From: Phyto melanocephala
Lineage: Eukaryota; Arthropoda; Insecta; Diptera; Rhinophoridae
Reading direction: 5' to 3'
Assembly: GCA_941918925.1 (NCBI GenBank)
Contig: OW799237.1
Location: 92,477,015 to 92,541,014 of the forward strand
Length of the DNA: 64,000 nt
Shown here: positions 23,414 to 33,891 of the stretch, piece by piece
Layout of the letters: each line of letters opens with the position of its first letter
How positions within the stretch are numbered: position 1 is the stretch's first letter
Notes under the pieces: generated by a model
What the model was told of the DNA's origin: nothing
Databases searched by the model: none
What the model saw: the letters and a program-made list of their open reading frames with translations, nothing else
Translations under genes and position numbers: made by a program

Positions 23414-24090
23414 AAAGAAGTTGAGTATTCAATAAATTGTAAGAGTTGTGGTGTCGAATTAGCGGTTAATATGCTAGTATTTCATACTGACTTGTGCTAG
23501 AAAATAATACCTACATTGCATCTTATTCAAAGTTCTTTATGAATTTCACTTTAAGGCAAATCTAATACATTTTTTAAACACTTTTTATACTTGCAACTTT
23601 TCTATTAAAGATAAATTCTTTAAAGAATTTATATTTTTCATCACATATTTAGCATCTTTCTGTGTATTGCTAAGAAGTTGGTCAATGTAACTTACTAGCA
23701 GACAGACCAACACTACCATCAACTTTTGCAGTTCTTAATAATACTAAATTATTAGATTAGAGTGTTCTAATACTCCTCAGTCAAGAAACTCAATGGACCA
23801 TTTTAAGTTTTTTTTGCAAATCTTTAATAAGATAAAATATTTTTGAATATTCATTATTTGATCTAATCTTTTGAAGATCTAGGTGGCAGCTAAAGCACAA
23901 AAACAACTAATTTAAAGAAAGAAAAAATAAAATAAAACGAGAAAGAAAAGGTGTTGAATTTTAATAAATTCAGCAGAGATTTTATATTGTTGTTGTTTTT
24001 GCCTGCTAAGTTTATTAATAACCATTTAGGTACAAGTAGATATTTAGCAAAATCTAAAAATATTTCTTTAACATATTTTCGATTTTGGTT
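23414..24090. other. Intergenic DNA upstream of the 24.2-kb gene
   Basis: AT-rich, no gene seen. It could hold regulatory sites for the 24.2-kb gene, but I recognise none. Confidence 0.5.
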
Positions 24091-24095
24091 AGACC

Positions 24096-24131
24096 TATAA
24101 AATATTGTTAGTGTCCACAGAATTTCACAGA
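24096..24131 (+). promoter_or_regulatory. Core promoter of the 24.2-kb gene
   Basis: TATAAAAT at 24096 and a TTCACAGAG initiator-like site about 31 bases later. This gives a leader of about 100 bases. An alternative start lower down (AATAAAAAG at about 24150) is less convincing. Confidence 0.5.
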
Positions 24132-24226
24132 GTCTCTTAATATTTCAAAATAAAAAGATCGCTGAGATCGAGTCAACGCATCAATTTAATACTTACGGAA
24201 AATAACTGTAACATTTACTGTTCATC

Positions 24227-24685
24227 ATGAAATTGTTTATAACAGTTGTGGCACTTTGTTTGTTGGCTGTATGCTCCAGCTCGCCTGTTGAGAATGAATA
24301 TAAAAATACTTTGAAATCTGTGGATGCTAATGTGCAAGGTGATGACTATGCTGAGCATGTGCGCTTAGCTCGTGGCTATGGAGGTTTCGGTGGTTACGGA
24401 GGTCATGGAGGTCATGGTGGATATGGAGGTTTCGGTAGTGTAGGTAATCTTGGTGGATTTGGTGGCCTTGGAGGATATGGTGGTGGTTATGGCGGTAATC
24501 CTGGTTATCATGGTGGCTATAGAGGTTATCCTAGTTATCACGGTGGTTATGGTGGTTATCCTGGTGGATACGGAGGATATGGAGGATACCCATTAGGTGG
24601 TCATGGAGGTGGCCAGAGTAGCTCTAGTTCCTCATCATCGTCATCATCTTCAGCATCTGGTGGTCAAAATTATTACGGCAAATAG
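24227..24685 (+). CDS. Secreted glycine-rich precursor with R-L-A-R processing site and poly-Ser tail
   Basis: A 152-residue single-exon protein. Signal peptide MKLFITVVALCLLAVCSSS. Pro-region with LKSVDANVQGDDYAEHV ending RLAR at about residue 49. The mature part is a Gly/Tyr/His-rich stretch of GGY, GGF and GGH units, followed by a run of 12 serines and the tail QNYYGK. The R-x-x-R site fits furin-type cleavage. The DVxxNVxG-like pro-region relates it to the 27.4- and 33.7-kb genes, and the Ser-rich stretch plus Y-G-K end to the 8.9-kb gene. An AATAAA lies 60 bases past the stop. Candidate roles are antimicrobial, cuticular or adhesive peptide; none is proven. Confidence 0.88.
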   Translation: MKLFITVVALCLLAVCSSSPVENEYKNTLKSVDANVQGDDYAEHVRLARGYGGFGGYGGHGGHGGYGGFGSVGNLGGFGGLGGYGGGYGGNPGYHGGYRGYPSYHGGYGGYPGGYGGYGGYPLGGHGGGQSSSSSSSSSSSSASGGQNYYGK

Positions 24686-24745
24686 ATGTTTCGAACTGCA
24701 GATTTTAGTGAATACTTATAGAAATGATTAATTTAATGTCAATTG

Positions 24746-24751
24746 AATAAA
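24746..24751 (+). terminator. Polyadenylation signal of the 24.2-kb gene
   Basis: AATAAA followed by an A-rich run, about 60 bases after the stop codon. Confidence 0.6.
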
Positions 24752-25229
24752 AAAAAAAAAGAAAAATTAACTAATTTGTTATTGAGAACTAGAAAAGTGA
24801 GAATTGAAACTAAAGAAAACTGTTAATTTTTTGAATGTGGTGTTGCATTGTACCTTAGCGCAAACTGTCAGACTTTTAAATTCTATGTTTTCTTGATAGA
24901 CAACATTTAACCATAAAAGTGGTGGTAATTTATAACTTATATTAGAGCAAAAAAATGTTTTAGAAGAGTTTAGCCGATTTTTCGGAAATCCCTGGCTTTG
25001 CCAATCCCTTTTGATCGTCCCAATACATATAAAGTCTTCTTGACATGTTTTATCAAACGTTTGTTTCCTAAGTCTTTCTATTCGTTACATTTGTCATGTT
25101 GGCGTTAGAAGAAAACAAAAAAATTTTTTAATACTTTCTTTATTAAGGGAATTTTTTTTTTATAATGTGTGTAATGAACAGTTTTCGAAAATTTCCTTTT
25201 TTTATAGAATTTTTAAAATGTATTTGTTA

Positions 25230-25301
25230 ACAGAACATAATTTTGCCAATTGGAAATATGCAAATACAGAACATAATTTTGCCAATTGGAAATATGCAAA
25301 T
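25230..25301. repeat. Perfect 36-base tandem duplication
   Basis: ACAGAACATAATTTTGCCAA (continuing TTGGAAATATGCAAAT) is repeated exactly twice. It lies in a 66-codon frame I do not believe is coding. Confidence 0.9.
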
Positions 25302-25469
25302 ATAATTCCAATTTCTAATCCAATGCAGAGTTTCAACCGATTGCTATTTATTTGCATTGGCAAATAAGTGCTTTAATCGAAGAAAATAATAATTGTTTAA
25401 CCATCTGGGTCAGGAGTGCTACTAGCAATGTAGGAAATTAAAATCAATGATAATTTTTTTTTTTTTTTT

Positions 25470-25840
25470 TGAAAAAAATCATCTTCTTTCATGAAGTGCA
25501 TTTTTATCCGAACTTGGGACTTAGAAAGTCCTCTTGCAATCCATGAGAAGAAAATGCATCTACAACGAGCAGTGACTGTAAACAGCATTTGTTACAGAAA
25601 CATGATAACGAAGTTCTTGTGATCTCAACTGGTCGGCATGAATTTAAACGATATGTGGTTTCAGTAAGACGGTGCCACCTGCCATGAAACAATCCATTTA
25701 TTGCAGCAACGATTTTCAGAATAAATTATCTCAAGAAACTCTGTTAATTGTTAACCAAGATCACGCGTTTAACCGCCATGCGATTTTTGTTGCTTCAAGG
25801 TTATGTCAAAGCCCGGGTTTATGTAAATAAACTAGAAATA
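25470..25840 (+). pseudogene. Decayed mariner-type transposase relic
   Basis: Catalytic-region order is kept through shifting frames: CATCTTCTTTCATGAAGTGC (compare a SDEVHF motif), then a QQDGATCH-like stretch at about 25662, then a remnant of the WPPRSCDLTPLDYFLWG region at about 25748-25800 ending GYVKARVYVNK. No inverted ends seen. Stops and indels show great age. Confidence 0.6.
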
Positions 25841-26008
25841 GTTCCTGAATTCAAATTCAAGATCCAACACGTCATCGTTAAAACACAGTTACATCATTGT
25901 AAAAAAGTCATAAAAAATACAATAAAAAGAATAATGTCCCATCACCAGACCCTTGGAGGCCATTTTAATGGATATTTTAATCTATACTTAATCGGAATAT
26001 GTCTTCTT

Positions 26009-26120
26009 TACGGCATTTGAACGTGATCGAAATTTGAAAATTCTTATTAGATTCTCTATACCTAAAGCATAGCGAACTCGATCGTTCGAGTAAAATTTTG
26101 ATCGTGATCGAATGCCGTAA
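26009..26120. repeat. 112-base palindromic element
   Basis: Arms TTACGGCATTTGAACGTGAT and the inverse of TTACGGCATTCGATCACGAT, each about 27 bases. The centre contains CTCGATCGTTCGAG. A small MITE is likely; no clear target duplication. Confidence 0.65.
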
Positions 26121-27280
26121 TTTGGCCCCTGCTTTAGTTTCGTTAATGTTTTGTTTTTTTTTTTCTCTCTAAAAAGATGAGTAGTCTACTGTAGGGCGGG
26201 GTTGCCAACCATCGTTCATAACTAACAATGCCACATATAAATTGTGCTTTAATTATTTTATGGTAGATTTGTTGTAGGAGATCGGCTAACTTAAAACTCG
26301 AAAACCGCATCTTCGCCGCAATTTAAAACCAGGGTTCCTCTAAAACATAAAATTCTTAAATTATTTGAAACCATTTCAAATAGTATTAAGCAACTACCAC
26401 AATTACTTGTTTTTAATTTTCAATAAATTTTCAAATGATTACAAACAGTAGCTTAGACTAACATACAGCTGACAATGTTATTGATAAATGGATATTTGTA
26501 TAGACCAAAAACAAATAAACCATAAAATAAAGATTTATTTTATTTAAAATTTGTATTTAAGGGCCGGCAATAAATCAAATTTGCTAATTTACCTCCTAAG
26601 TGTAGGGTGGAAAAATAAACAACGAATAATTTATTTATTTGTTTAAAAATCTATATTTTATAATTAATATATAAAATAAATCTTAAGGCTTAAACTTGAG
26701 ATTAAATTAGCAACTATTGACTTTAAAAATAAAAAAAATTAAAAATAGGAATAAGGTAGACCAGAGATGATAAAAATAAAGTCAGCTTAATGCTTATATT
26801 CATGTAACAACAACAAGAGCAATAACAAAAATTAAATACTTAATAATAAGGTAATAAATATATCTATCACCGTTTAGCAGTAATGACCTCTAAAAGTTGT
26901 TTAATTTAATATTTTAAAATAATATATTTTTGTTTTTGATTTAAATATTTCTTTTCGCCTATTCATTAGAAAAAGATTCCACCAAAATATTGTGCAAGTG
27001 TATGAGTGTTTTTTAGAATCTGTGCAAAAATACAAGTATTTTTTTTCTGTTATCGTATGAGTAATTTAAATTTACACTGTATGTTTGTAAGTTTGTGTCT
27101 AGTACATCAAAACAAAATACACAAAAATTGTATTTGTCATATCAAAACAACAGCAATATGTAGAACTGCGTGCGAGTAAGTCGTACGAAAGTGATTTATA
27201 AAACGATTTGTTTTTTAATTTGTTTTTTTTTTTAATTTATTTTTTATTTTTATTTATTTTTTTTTTTTAGTTTTATTTTC
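26121..27280. other. Intergenic DNA upstream of the 27.4-kb gene
   Basis: Nothing recognised beyond T- and A-rich runs near 27210-27270. Confidence 0.5.
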
Positions 27281-27281
27281 A

Positions 27282-27320
27282 TATATAATAAGGCATCGAA
27301 GATTGCAAAAGCAACAGAAT
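27282..27320 (+). promoter_or_regulatory. Candidate core promoter of the 27.4-kb gene
   Basis: TATATAATA at 27282 with GCAACAGAAT about 30 bases downstream. A leader of about 95 bases precedes the ATG, whose context CCAAAATG is the fly consensus. Confidence 0.5.
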
Positions 27321-27408
27321 AAAAAAAGGTTTCTAGTGAATAGTTGACTTTAACGAAAAGAAATTAACAAAGTATTAAGTTTTTAATAAAGAATCGAAAA
27401 TATCCAAA

Positions 27409-27774
27409 ATGCGTTTCCTAGTGTGCTGTGTTTTGTTGGCCATTGTTGTTATTGCAACTGCCATCCCTTCTAATGTAAAGGATGAAGAAGTGGCACAATC
27501 TTTATACGATGTAGATGTACAAGGCCATGAGAATATTGGTGATCGTGAGGCTCGTCAATTTGGTTATGGTGGATATGGCGGTCATGGCGGCTATGGTCAT
27601 GGTGGCTATGGTCATGGAGGCTATGGTCATGGTGGCTATGGTCATGGAAGCTATGGTCATGGGGGCTATGGTCATGGCGGCTATGGTCATGGCGGCTATG
27701 GTCATGGCGGTTATGGAGGCTATCGTGGCGGCTTTGGCGGTTTTGGTGGTCACCGTGGTGGTTTCTTTGGTTAG
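27409..27774 (+). CDS. Secreted GGYGH-repeat peptide precursor with R-E-A-R processing site
   Basis: A 121-residue single-exon protein. Signal peptide MRFLVCCVLLAIVVIATA. Acidic pro-region with LYDVDVQGHENIGD ending REAR at about residue 49, so the mature peptide would begin with Gln (able to form pyroglutamate). The mature part is about nine tandem GGYGH units, then GGFGGFGGHRGG and FFG. The regular His spacing could bind metal. The precursor layout equals that of the 24.2- and 33.7-kb genes. Glycine/histidine-rich peptides are known as antimicrobials and as cuticle or silk components in arthropods; sequence alone cannot decide. Frames of similar length in the other registers are by-products of the repeat. 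Confidence 0.88.
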   Translation: MRFLVCCVLLAIVVIATAIPSNVKDEEVAQSLYDVDVQGHENIGDREARQFGYGGYGGHGGYGHGGYGHGGYGHGGYGHGSYGHGGYGHGGYGHGGYGHGGYGGYRGGFGGFGGHRGGFFG

Positions 27775-27852
27775 AAAAGATAACTCGACTCATCTTAGCA
27801 GCCATAGAAAATGCGCAATATTTTTATGTTTCTACTTATTGTGATTTAAACG

Positions 27853-27876
27853 TAATAAAAAAATACACAAAATAAA
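27853..27876 (+). terminator. Polyadenylation signals of the 27.4-kb gene
   Basis: AATAAA at 27853 and again near 27871, about 80-100 bases past the stop. Confidence 0.55.
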
Positions 27877-27879
27877 TAA

Positions 27880-30486
27880 AAAAGACAATAAAAAAGTACA
27901 AATTTTTATTTTAGATTTGTTACCTAAAAGTTTAAGCAAAACTAATGATTACAGTGAACTCCAAATAATGTGAACAAAATTTTATACAATAAATATTCTA
28001 TTTAAACACATTTAAAAAGAACATATTTTAATTATCAGCTTATTACTTAAATAACTTTTTAACTAAAAACAATTTTTACAGTGAACACACCATAATATGA
28101 ACAATTTTTGTAGTTGTAAATTTAATTAAATAAATAGTTAGTTAACTTAAGCGATAAGTTATCCTTTTTAATTATAACTTTTAAATATCAAAGCAAAAGA
28201 AAAAAATTATTTTTGTACATAAAAATAAATGATTTTAAATCTTAATAATATAACAACAAAATGTACGTATGTATTGTGTATGTATTGTGTTTTTTGTGTA
28301 AAAATTTACAAATCTGTCTATGAGCTTTTTTTCAATAGCTAAATCATGTGTATCTCCTTTTGGCAATATTTAATTAAAGACTTGAAGTGTCTTTTGCGTG
28401 CTAGTACTCAAATTGGGTTTCAACAACAAATTTATCGTGCCTAGTTATTTTCCTCTTATTCTGATTCAACAATCTTTATCATCCTAATATTTTTTTTTAT
28501 CTAAATGGGGGATTCACATTATAGTGTGTGTACCTTGTTTATCTCTGAGAGTAGTCGGTGTAGAATTACAAGTTTTTACAATATTTTTTTAATAAGAAGA
28601 TTTTACATTAATATACATTTTGACCTTGAAAGCCTAAGAAATAAAATAAAAAATATATAAGAAACAAAAAAAAAAAAAAAAAGGTCGTTAAATCAATATT
28701 AAATGAAGATTTTTTATGTTAAACTACAACTGTCAATATCGCCTAATTGTAGGTTTTAGGTAGAAATTTAATGTTATCTCTTTCACTCTTTTGACAATAT
28801 GTCTATGTTTAACAATCTTAACGTTAAAAATCTTGTTTCTAAAGATTTGTACGTCACAGAGTGGTATCTGTCATATTTGATAAACTATAACAAGTTTTTT
28901 GTCAGGTGATCTATAACATCACAATACAAATCTACTTGCATATTCTACTGACGACAATGTTTGCGTAGAGCAATGCTTAGTCATTTATGTAGGATTCTGT
29001 AATCAACTTTGTACTCCCACCGGAACCAACTTTAATCCAAAACTATTCTCGTACTCCACAATTGGTTAAATAAGAGTGATTTCGACAGATAAATAAACGA
29101 ACGGTTGTTTGAAGAATAAAAAATAAAAACTTAAAAACTTGGTTTAAGCTGCTTAAATATAAAGCGAATTTATAACTGGCAAACTGTTTTCTTACTTTTT
29201 GTTATTTAATTTTTTAATTTTGTTAACAGTTATAGCCTTTTGTTGCTTACGTTGCACATAGGGTCCAAAGGCGATCATTTGACGGATTTTTTAAAAACAA
29301 AAATTGGAGTACCGTGAAAACTAAAAGCACTTGATTAAAGTTAAGAAAATTCAATATCGCTACACAAAAACTGAATGTCAAAAGGTAAAATAGCTTTAGT
29401 AGTGACGCCTTGAAATTAAGCAATGTAACAGACAATTAAACAAATAGGCGGAAATTAACTAAAAAGTTTACGTAATTTAGTCAAAAATAATGAGCTTAAC
29501 TATGCAACTGTCACGTTCCGATATTTATTGAAATGTTTTGCTAAAATCTATAACAACAATTATTTGTGGAAGTGCTTTTAATTTCAATGTTTCTATTGAA
29601 AAATGCAAAAATAAATTACTTTCTTAGTTTAGGTGGACATAAAGTTGTTAGTTGGGCTCAACTAAGCACAGATTTTAGTTTTATTTAAAACGCTGAACAA
29701 ATGAGCTTTGCTTTAGAAAAATTAAGGCTGCACATAAATGCGCCTCAGAAGTTATGTTTGAATTAGTAATAGCAACACGCGTTGAGTTTACCACCAAAAA
29801 ACGCTTCGCGTCTTCTGCTAACACTACCCAGCAAAAAAAATTTGCGCTGCTTCAATATGAATAACAGTTTTTATGACTTCTATATCAATAGTACAAATAG
29901 AAAGCATTCTTCATACCTCTCTAAATCCCAACTATTATGTCATAAAACATGCATATGCATGCAAAATATCTTAAACCAAACCAATCAAATCAACTCATGA
30001 AACATGAGTCTCTTTTCACCTAATATGCATGCGTTCCATTAACTAATTGGATTTTATTGAACATAATTAACATAATTAATTGTAGTGATTGTTCAGCATG
30101 AAGTCCATGTAATAAATAAAAACTAACAAGTATATATTTTATTTAAGTATAAGTTATTTATTTAATTATTTTATTTTTCCCATTATTTCGACTCAAATTT
30201 GGTGGTCATCCTCAGGAGATTTATTTTTCTTTCTCAACAATAATAATAAAACTGTTTTCACTCCGTAAGCTTATGATACCTAATGATTTTTAATATATTC
30301 ACATAAACACATGTTCTTCAAAGACACGTTAATGTAAAAAGCATGAATATTTTACTTAAATTAAACCACTTTATCATTGGTTAAACTTATGCCTTCACAA
30401 TTTCTTTTGTCTATTTTCCTGGGTATTATCGTAGTTGTTGTTGTTGCTGCCCCTTAATGAATAAAAATGCATTCTAAATTTTAAAA
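27880..30486. other. Long AT-rich intergenic DNA
   Basis: No gene supported. ACAGTGAAC phrases at 27951 and 28078 (followed by AATAATGTGAAC and CATAATATGAAC) look like the internal direct repeats of a Tc1-type terminal repeat, but no partner end is seen. TACCCAGCAAA-type word at 29826. Confidence 0.45.
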
Positions 30487-31010
30487 ATTATAACTTTTTT
30501 TTAATGGGCGTGGCACTGCCCACTTTTTTAATCACGAAACTGTATAGTCATAACAGCTCAATATGTGTGCAAAGTTTCAGAAAAATCGATCTAGTGCAAG
30601 TACCTCAAAATTTTTACTTTAGCTAAAAATGATAACTTATTTTTTATAGGCGTGGCCCTGCCCACTTTTCAATATGTGTATATAAGTTCAATATGTGTGC
30701 AAAGTTTCAGAAAAATCGATATAGTGCAAGTAGCTAAAAATTACAACTTTTTTTTTATGGGCGTGGCACTGTCAATTTTTCTAATCGCGAAATTGCATAA
30801 TCATGAGAGTTTAATATGCGTGCAGAGGTTCAGAAAAATCGATCTAGTGCAAGTAGCTAAAAATTATAACTTATTTTTTATGGGCGTAGCCCCGCCCACT
30901 TTTTACCACCCATAAACACTCCCTGGAATGTGTAAAACAACTTTCCAAAGTGTGAGTTCGAGCGGCTTTACGGTTTCGGAGTCTATAGCTAACACACACA
31001 CACAGGGTTT
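30487..31010. repeat. Four diverged modules carrying GGGCGTGGC...GCCCAC
   Basis: Each module of 111-142 bases has an A/T-rich lead, a GGGCGTGGCACTGCCCAC-like palindrome (30506, about 30648, 30759, 30882), then CAATATGTGTGCAAAGTTTC and AGAAAAATCGATCTAGTGCA. The modules differ at many sites. The block ends in AACACACACACACAGGG and a TATATATG tract. Transposon-derived repeat, family unknown. Confidence 0.75.
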
Positions 31011-31151
31011 CACTTTTATATATGTATATAGGTAGATAACACAGGTCAACAGCAAAAAAATGGTTTGCTAACCACTATATAGATTTGATGCATCGTGGAT
31101 ACCGGATGAGTAGTTTCGGAGTTATAATAAAAAATTAAAGAAAAAAATATA

Positions 31152-31991
31152 ATGGGTGTCCCAACTAGAACGCAATTTTCAAATTTGGCGCCATTCGAAG
31201 TGTCATTGTTTGACATTTGAACAATTGTTATTGTTTGCTGGTAGAAGGTACGAGGTTAGTAAAAATGGAGCGCTACACGAATGAACAACGCATTCTCATT
31301 GTTAAATTGTTTTACCAAAATGGTGAAAGTTTTGCGGCTACAGTTCGCAAATTGCGATCATCCCATTTCCATCTTGATGGCTTCGTCAATAGGCAGAATT
31401 GTCGCATTTGGGGTGAGGAAAATCCTCGAGTGATTCACGAGAAGCAAATGCATCCTCAACGTGTCACTGTGTGGTGTGGTTTTTGGGCTAGAGGAATCAT
31501 TGGACCTTTTTTTATGAAAATGAGGCAGGTCAAGCGCAAACAGTCAATGGTGTTTGGTATCGTGAAATGATAACCAGTTTTTTCTTGCCTAGAATTGAAG
31601 AAATGAATGTGGAGGGCATGTGTTTTCAACAAGATGGCGCCACATGTCATACAGCCAGAGAAACAATTCAATTGCTGCATCAGTCATTTCCCGGTCGTGT
31701 TATTTCGCGTTTTGGAGACCAGAATTGGCCGCCTAGATCGTGTGATTTAACACCTTTAGATTTTTTTCTTTGTGGTTTTTTGAAGTCGATGGTTTACGCG
31801 AATAAGCCGACGACGACTCATGGTCATGGAAAATTTCATTAAAAGCCGCGGCGGCCATCTGCACGATATATTGTTCCATACATAACCTCATTCTGTCTAC
31901 TTTACGATATAATAAAGTTTCACGATTTTTTTTTTTAAATATCTGTGTTTTATTTAAAATTTAAAAATTGCGTTCTAGTTGGGACACCCAA
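31152..31991 (+). mobile_element. Internally deleted mariner-type (DD41D-like) element with long inverted ends
   Basis: Ends TGGGTGTCCCAACTAGAACG (continuing CAATTTTCAAATTT) and its inverse at 31957-31990, with TA on both sides. Length 840 bases. The ends are almost unchanged, so the insertion is young. Confidence 0.9.
31265..31842 (+). pseudogene. Transposase of the 31.2-kb element, deleted and frameshifted
   Basis: Frame 1 starts MERYTNEQRILIVKLFYQNG, then jumps by deletion into SHFHLDGFVNRQNCRIWGEE, losing most of the DNA-binding region and the first catalytic Asp. A frameshift near 31520-31570 leads into FQQDGATCHTARETIQLL and WPPRSCDLTPLDFFLCGF. The second and third acidic residues are 41 residues apart, so DD41D (rosa-like) and not DD34D. 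Confidence 0.85.
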
Positions 31992-33540
31992 TATTTTTTA
32001 CGTCAAAATAGAATTTTTTTTTTTGTCTTCAAAAAATCATGAAAAATCTAAAACGGCAAAAATTGTTCAAATTTATTACTTTATTGCAAAGCCACATCTA
32101 ATAGAAACAAAATAAGATATCGATCATAAAAATTGGTTGATTTCTTTCGAATTTATTCACAATTAAGTGATCTAGCTTATTTTCACAAAATTTAAGTTTT
32201 TTTGTTTGATATACATCAAATTGAGCAGTTTAAGTTCTTCTCCTAGAAAAAATTGTTTTACAAAAACCTTTTTGACATGTTGGCGATTCTCAGAATTAAA
32301 AAAAAGTAATAAAAAAAAGGTTGTTTAATTTTTACGATTGCGATAGCTAAGATTTAAACGCTCATAAATGTGCGTGCACGCTGAATTGCTACCTGTAACG
32401 GATGATTTTTTTGCTTAAAATTTCTTAATATTTTTTCAAGATAATATCTAAGATGTGTTTATTAGCAGAAACAACTTCGACACGCCTACTATAACGCCCA
32501 CTTTTCACGTTATCCGATTAAAACGCAATATATAAACGGATTAAAATTTTTAAAATTTTCAAAGTTTATTTTAAGAATATCGGACTAACCGTTTTCGAGT
32601 TATTATTGATTATGTGGAGCAGCGTCTAAAAAAATCTTGAATTTAAAAAAAAAAAAAATTTAAAAAAAACCTCTCCATAGAATTTAAAATTTTGATGTAA
32701 AAATAATTTCGATATTTGGACTACTGAAACCACAACACATCAAAATTTCATAGTGGTTTCAAAAGCATATTAAATTTTTAAAATTTTGTTGCCTTGTGTA
32801 ATAGATTTAAAAAATAGCGTGCATAGTAAAAAAATATTGTTGTCGTAAGCACATCTCCAATTTGTATATTGTCCCATTAAAAAAATTATTTTACAATGCA
32901 ATATATATTAAATTTGCAGAAAGAATCTCTTATACCTCCAAGATTTTGTTAAAATTATCCGTTATTCGAAAAGCTACTCACATAAAATTTAGTAAGTCTC
33001 ACTTTTATAGTTGTGGAGATATAAATTGATCGACAACAAAATGGCTCTTGGCCTCACTGTGCATTATGAATGTGATTGTAAACTTTTCGCGCTTAAAATT
33101 TGTTCGTTTTTGTTCGCGTACATTTTGCATATTTTTTCATTTCGAGAGAGCATTTTTTGTCTATTCTCATTTTACCGAACATCACACAGAACGGGATCGC
33201 ACCTTTAAGCGCGAGTGTACTGTATTTTCATACATAATGAAGATTAATTTGTACATAAATAAGTAATTCCAAGAGAAATGATATTAAACAATTTTATTAC
33301 GGGGTTTATTATTGGCTTTCTTGTTTATTCATGGTTTGACATCGAGGCTGGTTTTACTCGTATAAGTAAGGACTTTATGACTTAAAAATAGAAAAAAAGT
33401 ATAATTTTTCTTAACAATTAGATAACAATTTGATTAGTTAACACTTTATAAATACAATTTAATAAGTTAAACATATGTATGAACAAAATCAATATTCAAA
33501 CAAAATTTAAACGAATAAAAAAACTTAGAACTTGTGTATT
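31992..33540. other. AT-rich DNA with a Helentron scrap
   Basis: GTTTATTAGCAGAAACAACT, followed by TCGACACGCCTACTATAACG, at about 32457-32497 is a fragment of the subfamily A Helentron body. No gene recognised; a frame at 33011-33208 lacks any familiar motif. Confidence 0.5.
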
Positions 33541-33549
33541 ACAAAATCC

Positions 33550-33768
33550 TTAACCATAATAACTACCCCGCCCACGATAACGATATCCATATCCGCCACG
33601 TTTATAGTACTGGCGCGCCAAGCGTTCACCAGTGTTTTCATGTGCTTTGCCAACGTTTTGGACATCAAACAATAACAGCTTCTGCTCGTTCAGAGGTTCT
33701 ACTGCAATGGCCGCAACAACAAAAATGGCCACCATACAAAAGAAATATATAAAACGTATTTGCAACAT
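33550..33768 (-). CDS. Secreted short basic Gly/Tyr/Arg-rich peptide precursor with R-L-A-R site
   Basis: A 72-residue single-exon protein. The signal peptide covers about 23 residues (FIYFFCMVAIFVVAAIAVE). Pro-region LLLFDVQNVGKAHENTGERLAR parallels the 24.2- and 27.4-kb genes. Cleavage at RLAR would free a 21-residue peptide beginning QYYKRGGYGYRYRGRG and ending SYYG, strongly basic, with an N-terminal Gln and C-terminal Gly (a possible amide donor). It is the smallest member and the most like a cationic antimicrobial or a bioactive peptide. The start context AAAAATG is good. Confidence 0.85.
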   Translation of the reverse strand: MLQIRFIYFFCMVAIFVVAAIAVEPLNEQKLLLFDVQNVGKAHENTGERLARQYYKRGGYGYRYRGRGSYYG

Positions 33769-33850
33769 TTTTAAGCAATAAAGTATTTAATAAGTTTTTC
33801 AATTAAAATCAAATTTGCTGCACTACAACTTAAATGTTAAACTAAATAAT

Positions 33851-33891
33851 TCAAACTGTTAGAATTATTTTGAAATTTTCCTGATTTTATA
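33851..33891 (-). promoter_or_regulatory. Core promoter of the 33.7-kb gene
   Basis: Minus-strand TATAAAA (33885-33891) is followed about 32 bases later by CTAACAGTTTG, nearly the same initiator as the 8.9-kb gene (TTCAGTTTG). Confidence 0.65.

Noticed and set aside
27470..27844. Long frames in other registers over the GGYGH repeat
   Set aside because: Repeats without stops are open in several registers; only 27409-27774 has a signal peptide.
27951..28100. Tc1-type inverted repeat with internal direct repeats
   Set aside because: Two ACAGTGAAC words in the same direction but no opposite end or transposase nearby.
30487..31010. CRISPR-like array
   Set aside because: Eukaryotic context, units diverged and unequal in spacing; a dispersed repeat explains it.
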